Below, piece after piece: positions 59,882 to 64,000 of a stretch of DNA of 64,000 bases (positions within the stretch are counted from its first letter, which is position 1; each line of letters starts with the position of its first letter). A program made the translations under genes and the position numbers. Location: NCBI RefSeq assembly GCF_014635325.1, contig NZ_BMCT01000009.1:217897-281896 (forward strand), given 5' to 3'. A model generated the notes under the pieces. The model worked only from the letters and a program-made list of their open reading frames with translations, searched no databases and was not told the DNA's origin. Source of the DNA: Azorhizobium oxalatiphilum (GTDB lineage Bacteria > Pseudomonadota > Alphaproteobacteria > Rhizobiales > Xanthobacteraceae).

Positions 59882-59897
59882 TTCCCCCTAGGGGGAA
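59882..59897. promoter_or_regulatory. Perfect 16-bp palindrome TTCCCCCTAGGGGGAA, candidate operator
   Basis: The palindrome is exact over 16 bp and centred about 85 bp upstream of the histidine kinase ATG, in the 226-bp space after the LuxR-like gene. Position and symmetry suit a dimeric regulator, possibly the adjacent LuxR-like protein. No regulator is assigned with confidence. Confidence 0.5.
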
Positions 59898-60031
59898 GTT
59901 GCTGAAGATTTCTGAGATCTGCTCTCGTTGCGGCAGTAGAAAAGGGCATGCGGGAGCGACGGGTGCCGGGCCTCAATGCTTTCGGAAAGAGGGTAGTTGG
60001 TATGACGTTGCGTCATTTCTTGCAGACACCA

Positions 60032-61138
60032 TCACGTGAAGTGTCTCGCGAGTTGGTCCCACGAGTTCACGCCCGTGGTCCTATAGATGACTGCGAGGTG
60101 CTTTTTGAGCGCTTCAGGGCCCACGCCTGAGGAGGTGAGGCTTCCGGCGCGTGATCCACCGAGTGCTGCATCCAAAGCGATGGAACGCTGCAAGGGAGAT
60201 AGAGGCAGGTCAAGGAGCGTCTCGATGATCTTGAGAGGCTTGGATCGCTGCACCTCAAGTGAGATGAGGGCCTGAGGTTCGCTCCGCCCGTCCGGCGGAT
60301 AAATCCTGTTGGCTGTCGCCTGAAGACGCCCGAGTGAGATGTCGAAGCTCAGGTGGGCTACCGCCGAGGTTTCCAGCCGTTCGCATAGCACTCGAGCAAA
60401 GCGTGGGGGGTGAGTGGGTGCTGAAGCAATGCGGATATCCTGGCCAACGAGGGTGCATGCCCTGAGAAGCACATGTCCCTGCTGGTCGAGCATGAGCAGT
60501 CTCTCACCTGCACGGTCTACGAGCAGATGGCCGCGTAAGCCTGACCCTTCCCACCCATCGTCGGGGCCTGACGTCTCGATCGCCCTGCGGAGGTAGGGAA
60601 TGGCCTGAGCGAGTTTGAAAGCGTCACTGTCGCCAAACGGCCTTCGTTCCTCTCGAAACAACAGCACGACCGCACGCGGCCGTCCCTCGACGTCCACTCG
60701 CATGTCGAGCGCGTGATAGTGCCCGCTTGGCCGGACCAGAAGATTGAGGGTATTCGACCGCAGGTACTCCGGTTGAGGGTTCAGCAGTCGCCCGATCGGT
60801 CGGCCAGGCGTGCCGGCAATCTGCGAGACGTTGATCTCCCCTGGGCCCATGAAGAGCCGCTCATATTCATTGACGAACAGGTCCAATGCGGAATCAGAGG
60901 CGCTCTCGTGAAAGACCCCCGCGGGCTTGCTCTCATGGTCGAGCCAGAAGACGGAAGCGGCATCGGCGCCCACAATCTCTCGCAATGTGCGGCAGATGGC
61001 GGGTGCCATCGGCACCAGTCCGGCTCCCGAGCGACAAATGAGGTCAAGTTTGTGCCATTTGCGCTTGCCGGTGAGAGTCAGGGGGGCGTCATCCGCATGC
61101 GCCACTTTCGCGTGCCTTCCGTGCCGGTTGGGGCGCAC
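60032..61138 (-). CDS. LuxR-like transcriptional regulator with N-terminal sensor-like domain
   Basis: This is up to 368 residues. The N-terminal 150 residues resemble a GAF-type domain (RTLREIVGADAASVFWLD). A middle segment (about 200-260) includes LLVDRAGERLLMLDQQGHVL. The C-terminal 60 residues resemble a degenerate LuxR HTH: LSPLQRSIALDAALGGSRA then GVGPEALKKHLAVIYRTTGV. There the LSxREx and TVxxHLxxIYxKxGV positions can be followed, but several usual residues differ. The start is GTG 61138 or GTG 61105, which has GGAAGG upstream. It probably belongs with the histidine kinase downstream. Confidence 0.68.
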   Translation of the reverse strand: MRPNRHGRHAKVAHADDAPLTLTGKRKWHKLDLICRSGAGLVPMAPAICRTLREIVGADAASVFWLDHESKPAGVFHESASDSALDLFVNEYERLFMGPGEINVSQIAGTPGRPIGRLLNPQPEYLRSNTLNLLVRPSGHYHALDMRVDVEGRPRAVVLLFREERRPFGDSDAFKLAQAIPYLRRAIETSGPDDGWEGSGLRGHLLVDRAGERLLMLDQQGHVLLRACTLVGQDIRIASAPTHPPRFARVLCERLETSAVAHLSFDISLGRLQATANRIYPPDGRSEPQALISLEVQRSKPLKIIETLLDLPLSPLQRSIALDAALGGSRAGSLTSSGVGPEALKKHLAVIYRTTGVNSWDQLARHFT

Positions 61139-61539
61139 TCCGGGGAGCTACCCTTTTCGTTCAAGTGAGCGAGGAGAAAGGTCAGGGCGTGCTCAGGCTT
61201 CTCCGTATGAAGCTGTCTCACATATTGCGTGTGGTGGTAGCATATGGTGCGGCCTGCGCTCCATGCCCCCTGCCACTTGGCACCGCGATAGACGCTGGCT
61301 TGTGGATGCCGGACACAGCGACACCACCATTGGACTCGCAGTCCGTCCCCCACGGCAGGATTGAAGCTTGACGGCACGCGGCGTGCCTTTGAGCCGACGC
61401 TTTCGGCCTTGTGGACAAGGCCGACTTACACGTTTCCGGAAATGGGGGCGCCGCTTTGTGCTGCAGGACCGACGCGAGGGCGTCAGTTGGCCACGACAAG
61501 GCTGATAGGCCATGGTCGAGTTAGGGGGCGGCTCCAATC
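61139..61539. other. Intergenic region, nothing recognised
   Basis: About 400 bp between the LuxR-like gene and the SnoaL-like gene. Short open frames on both strands lack ribosome sites and protein-like composition. Base composition is slightly lower in GC than the core genes. No hairpin terminator with a U-tract is evident. Confidence 0.5.
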
Positions 61540-61977
61540 CTATTGGAATGAAGCTGCCAGATTTCCCAGCACACCTAACTGGCCGAGAATGATCGTGGCT
61601 GCGGAGTAGCAGTGAAACGACTTCACCTTGCCGTTCTCGAGATGAAAGAGGTCGCAGCAGGGAGCGTGCATTTCCTTGCCCGTGGGAGCGATCGTCCCTG
61701 CGGGAAGCGCAAGCGGTCCCGACTGGGTTCCGTTCAGGGTGAGTTCGACGATGACCCTGTTACCCGTTATGTAGAAATTGCCGAGTTCCCGGTGCATGTC
61801 GTGGAACGCGGCACCATAGATCTCAACCGTGTCGCCAATCTCCGCACCGTAGTACTTTTTGCCTGCCGAGACGTCCCAGAAGTATCCATCATCGGCGAAC
61901 AGGGCGACAAAGGCCGCAACGTCCTTGACCTCCGCCGTGCGGTAAAGCTCGCGGATGATTTCCTCGTTCGTCGGCAT
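61540..61977 (-). CDS. SnoaL/NTF2-like fold protein
   Basis: This is a 145-residue protein beginning PTNEEIIRELYRTAEVKDVAAFVALFADDGYFWD, the typical helix-helix-strand opening of SnoaL-like (NTF2-fold) proteins. The family's cone of beta strands follows (TVEIYGAAFHD, NRVIVELTLNGTQ, CCDLFHLENGKVKSFHCY). The family includes isomerases, hydrolases and simple ligand carriers, so no reaction is assigned. AGAGGGATTTC precedes ATG 61977. A longer frame to 62040 is less likely. Confidence 0.85.
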   Translation of the reverse strand: MPTNEEIIRELYRTAEVKDVAAFVALFADDGYFWDVSAGKKYYGAEIGDTVEIYGAAFHDMHRELGNFYITGNRVIVELTLNGTQSGPLALPAGTIAPTGKEMHAPCCDLFHLENGKVKSFHCYSAATIILGQLGVLGNLAASFQ

Positions 61978-62332
61978 ATGAAATCCCTCTTGTACGATGT
62001 CGGGGTGGGGAGGCCAAAGAGCGTGTGCGCCTGAGTTCATGATGACCGAGAAGTCAATAGGGCCACTGCCTTGCGCCCCCGGACGGGATCAATCAACACA
62101 GGCCTGACGGTATCCACGCCTGTCCCATAGAACGATGTGCGTTCTTGCGGAAGCTGCACATTCTTGCTCCGAAGTGTCCTGTTCGACGGAGCGAGAATTG
62201 CGGTTCCGGAGTGGCAACCGTTGGAGCGTCTCTACGCAGCCTGGCGGCTGGCGTGAGATGGATCGGCGTGATGGCATATCCGCGCGCGAGCGCCGCCGCA
62301 CTCCGGGCATGATGGAGCAGGAAGAGCCCCCT
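61978..62332. other. Intergenic region upstream of the SnoaL-like gene
   Basis: About 355 bp. It holds the SnoaL-like gene leader and probably its promoter. A small perfect dyad, GAACG-ATGTG-CGTTC, lies at 62130-62144, overlapping a TGTGC...GCACA pair (62136-62160). No gene is seen. Confidence 0.5.
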
Positions 62333-62893
62333 TCACTCGGCCGGGGGGATCTCGCTTCGCGAGGGGACGGGAGACATGCTCTCGAAGACGCCGTCTCGCC
62401 TGATGAGGCCGTGGAAGAGCGCGGCTGCCACATGCAGGAGCACGGTGGCGAAGAAGGCGAATGCCAGGCAGCGATGGGCATTCCAGAGATAGGAGTGAAG
62501 GAGGTCACTCTGGGGGAGGATGGGCGGAAGCTGTATATGGCCGAACAGCACCACGGGATATGCCGCCGCCGACATCATGCCCCATCCGATCAACGGCATA
62601 GCAATCATCAGGGCATAGAGCAGATACTGCGAGGCATGGGCACCGAGCTTCATGGGCTCCGGCAGATCTGCGGGCAGGGGCGGGGTTCCGGCCACCAGTC
62701 GGACCACCAGTCGTATCGCAGCCAGCACGAGAATGATGATTCCGACAGTCTTGTGGGTTTCGAGCAGCGGCAGGTACTTCGGGGTCACGGTGGAGAGCAT
62801 TCCAACGCCAATGAAGAGCATGGCCAGGATCATCGCGGCCATCAGCCAGTGGAGCAGTCGCTGGAGCGGGGAGAAGCGTTTCCCGATGGTCAT
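62333..62893 (-). CDS. Cytochrome b561 family protein
   Basis: This is a 186-residue, four-helix membrane cytochrome. Candidate haem-ligating histidines are H15 (LLHWLMA), H47 (ETHKTVG), H86 (GAHASQY), H140 (WNAHRCL) and H154 (VLLHVAA), which fits a two-b-haem arrangement. Bacterial b561 proteins pass electrons from ubiquinol, and CybB acts as a superoxide:ubiquinone oxidase. The ATG overlaps the stop of the catalase-family gene upstream (ATGA), so the two are co-translated and probably form a redox pair. Confidence 0.9.
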   Translation of the reverse strand: MTIGKRFSPLQRLLHWLMAAMILAMLFIGVGMLSTVTPKYLPLLETHKTVGIIILVLAAIRLVVRLVAGTPPLPADLPEPMKLGAHASQYLLYALMIAMPLIGWGMMSAAAYPVVLFGHIQLPPILPQSDLLHSYLWNAHRCLAFAFFATVLLHVAAALFHGLIRRDGVFESMSPVPSRSEIPPAE

Positions 62894-64000
62894 TTCTGGA
62901 TCTCCTCGGCGGGAAGCTGATAGGGATAATCCTTGGCCTCGGAGGTCCGCAGATTGTACGAGCGGGCATAAGCAGACGAGCGTGCAGCCGGAAACGGATC
63001 GTCGGAGACGCTCATGCCGTCGGGCAGTATGGTGGGATCGAAATTCAGATCCCGGCACGGCCCATCGCGCTCCTGCTCAATACGACGGACGATGAGCGTT
63101 CCAACCTCGACACTCGGACGGGCTTCCGGCCACGGCTTGCTGGGATCGTTCGTCGGATCATCTGGCTCGGCCAGCGTCACGCGCATCTTCCATTTCTGGG
63201 GTGCTGCCGCGACCCGGCTGGTGATTTCCCGCTCGAGATAATCCGGTGCCAGTTTGGCCAGGGCTTCCTGTGTCGTCGGGACGATTGGGGCCTCCGGTTT
63301 CAAGGACCATCGCACGGGGCGGGAGATACCGGCGGAGTTCGTGAAAATGAATGCGTTCAGGCCATTGAATGAATCCTCCGCATAGCTGGAGGTCCATGGG
63401 GCAGACCTGGCCCACGTCGCGAAATTGGTGAACTCGGGGTGCGCGGTGGTGAACGCCTTCATCGCTCCAGGCGCCTTGCTCTTCAAGACATTCTGCATCT
63501 CGTAGAAGCCTTGCGGTGTCGATACGGAGAAGAAGGGAGGGTTGATCATGGCGGTGCGCCACACCTGGCCGCCGGGCGTCGTGATCTGGAGGCCCATGCC
63601 CCGAACCCGGACCGTAGCATCGGGCGCATTGGGGTTCGGTGTGCCGAGGTTGAAGCGCCCGACGATGGGGAAATCGCCGGGCGTGAAGACCTGTGCGCGG
63701 GAGAGTGCCTGACCTGCGCCATTCGCGACGAAATCGCCGGTGAAGCAGATGCCCTTGGCGTGGTTGCGGCGATGGCCCAGCGCATGACCCCCCGGTGGTG
63801 CCAGCGCCGAGACCAGCTTGGCGGGTGTCAGCCTGTCGGGTGATAGCCAGCCGGCGGTGTAAGCGAAGGCGCAGGCACTGATGCCGAGCACTGCACCGAT
63901 CATCGCGAAGCCGAGCACAATGGTCTGCGGTCTTGGTGAAGGCTTAGAGGGCGTTTGAGAAGGATTCCCAAGACGGGTTTTGCGTGATTCATAGGCCGTC
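62890..64000 (-). CDS. Catalase-family peroxidase, SrpA-like (5' end beyond window)
   Basis: This is a small catalase-fold haem protein, 370 residues visible. The N terminus has one helix (FAMIGAVLGISACAFAYTAGWL), so it is probably anchored or exported. The distal region GHALGHRRNHAKGICFTGDF carries the catalytic His, and the proximal Tyr is likely in ARSSAYARSYNLR near the C terminus. The frame remains open, with protein-like composition, from a GTG at 63918 to the window edge, so the real start is probably outside. It is coupled to cytochrome b561, as is common for periplasmic SrpA-like proteins. Confidence 0.87.
   Translation of the reverse strand, partial: TAYESRKTRLGNPSQTPSKPSPRPQTIVLGFAMIGAVLGISACAFAYTAGWLSPDRLTPAKLVSALAPPGGHALGHRRNHAKGICFTGDFVANGAGQALSRAQVFTPGDFPIVGRFNLGTPNPNAPDATVRVRGMGLQITTPGGQVWRTAMINPPFFSVSTPQGFYEMQNVLKSKAPGAMKAFTTAHPEFTNFATWARSAPWTSSYAEDSFNGLNAFIFTNSAGISRPVRWSLKPEAPIVPTTQEALAKLAPDYLEREITSRVAAAPQKWKMRVTLAEPDDPTNDPSKPWPEARPSVEVGTLIVRRIEQERDGPCRDLNFDPTILPDGMSVSDDPFPAARSSAYARSYNLRTSEAKDYPYQLPAEEIQK

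Noticed and set aside
61193..61537. Short frames on both strands between the LuxR-like and SnoaL-like genes
   Set aside because: No ribosome site, Arg/Pro/Ser-rich translation, and no recognisable domain.

Overview
The window is high-GC, densely coding chromosomal DNA from an alphaproteobacterium, most likely order Rhizobiales (Hyphomicrobiales) and probably a Xanthobacteraceae-like lineage (Xanthobacter, Azorhizobium, Starkeya and relatives). The genus cannot be fixed from sequence reading alone. Supporting signs are the order nuoM-nuoN-birA-rnj-mce-DUF1467-proS-lolC-lolD, a short ProRS, LpxI in place of LpxH, an NrsF/ECF sigma pair, and GH17-type beta-glucan genes. Nearly all housekeeping genes are intact. 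There are no rRNA or tRNA genes, no CRISPR array and no complete mobile element.

Layout. (1) 1-9784, + strand: end of the nuo operon (nuoM partial, nuoN), then birA, RNase J, methylmalonyl-CoA epimerase, a DUF1467 membrane protein, proS and the lipoprotein exporter lolCD. (2) 9813-15605: small accessory genes, namely a GNAT acetyltransferase, an XRE regulator fused to a VOC-like domain, a complete tctCBA-type tripartite tricarboxylate transporter, a half-size EamA protein and an unknown membrane protein. (3) 15718-22153: dnaE, an overlapping unknown gene and a BetT-like BCCT transporter. (4) 22380-37221: a long + strand block for translation, envelope and lipid A: rpsB-tsf-pyrH, frr-uppS-cdsA-dxr-rseP-bamA-lpxD-fabZ-lpxA-lpxI-lpxB. 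Many of these genes overlap by 1-4 bases. (5) 37226-45253: exported hydrolase, ECF sigma/NrsF pair with a good candidate autoregulatory promoter, APC permease, a GH16-like protein in an AT-rich pocket, a 57-codon peptide gene with a double-glycine-type leader, gltA and mobA. (6) 45340-50530: a beta-glucan locus, with a GH17-GT2 fusion synthase, a small exported accessory protein and a membrane GH17 protein. (7) 50614-54932: five closely spaced exported proteins carrying TonB-C-terminal-like domains without an obvious membrane-anchored TonB architecture. (8) 55094-58482: glmU and glmS for UDP-GlcNAc synthesis. (9) 58485-64000: accessory region with a decayed IS3-family transposase fragment directly behind glmS, a sensor-less histidine kinase with a perfect 16-bp palindrome upstream, a LuxR-like regulator, a SnoaL-like protein, and a cytochrome b561 / catalase-family pair that runs off the right edge.

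Functionally the window is dominated by envelope construction. UppS, CdsA and Dxr supply lipid carriers and precursors. BamA, RseP and LolCD handle envelope protein assembly, stress and sorting. LpxA/D/I/B and FabZ make lipid A. GlmU/GlmS supply UDP-GlcNAc, and the GH17/GT2 genes make a periplasmic or extracellular beta-glucan. The most unusual items are the TonB-C-only array beside the glucan locus, the double-glycine peptide gene between gltA and the GH16-like gene, the 95-residue C-terminal extension of ribosomal protein S2, and the palindrome upstream of the histidine kinase.
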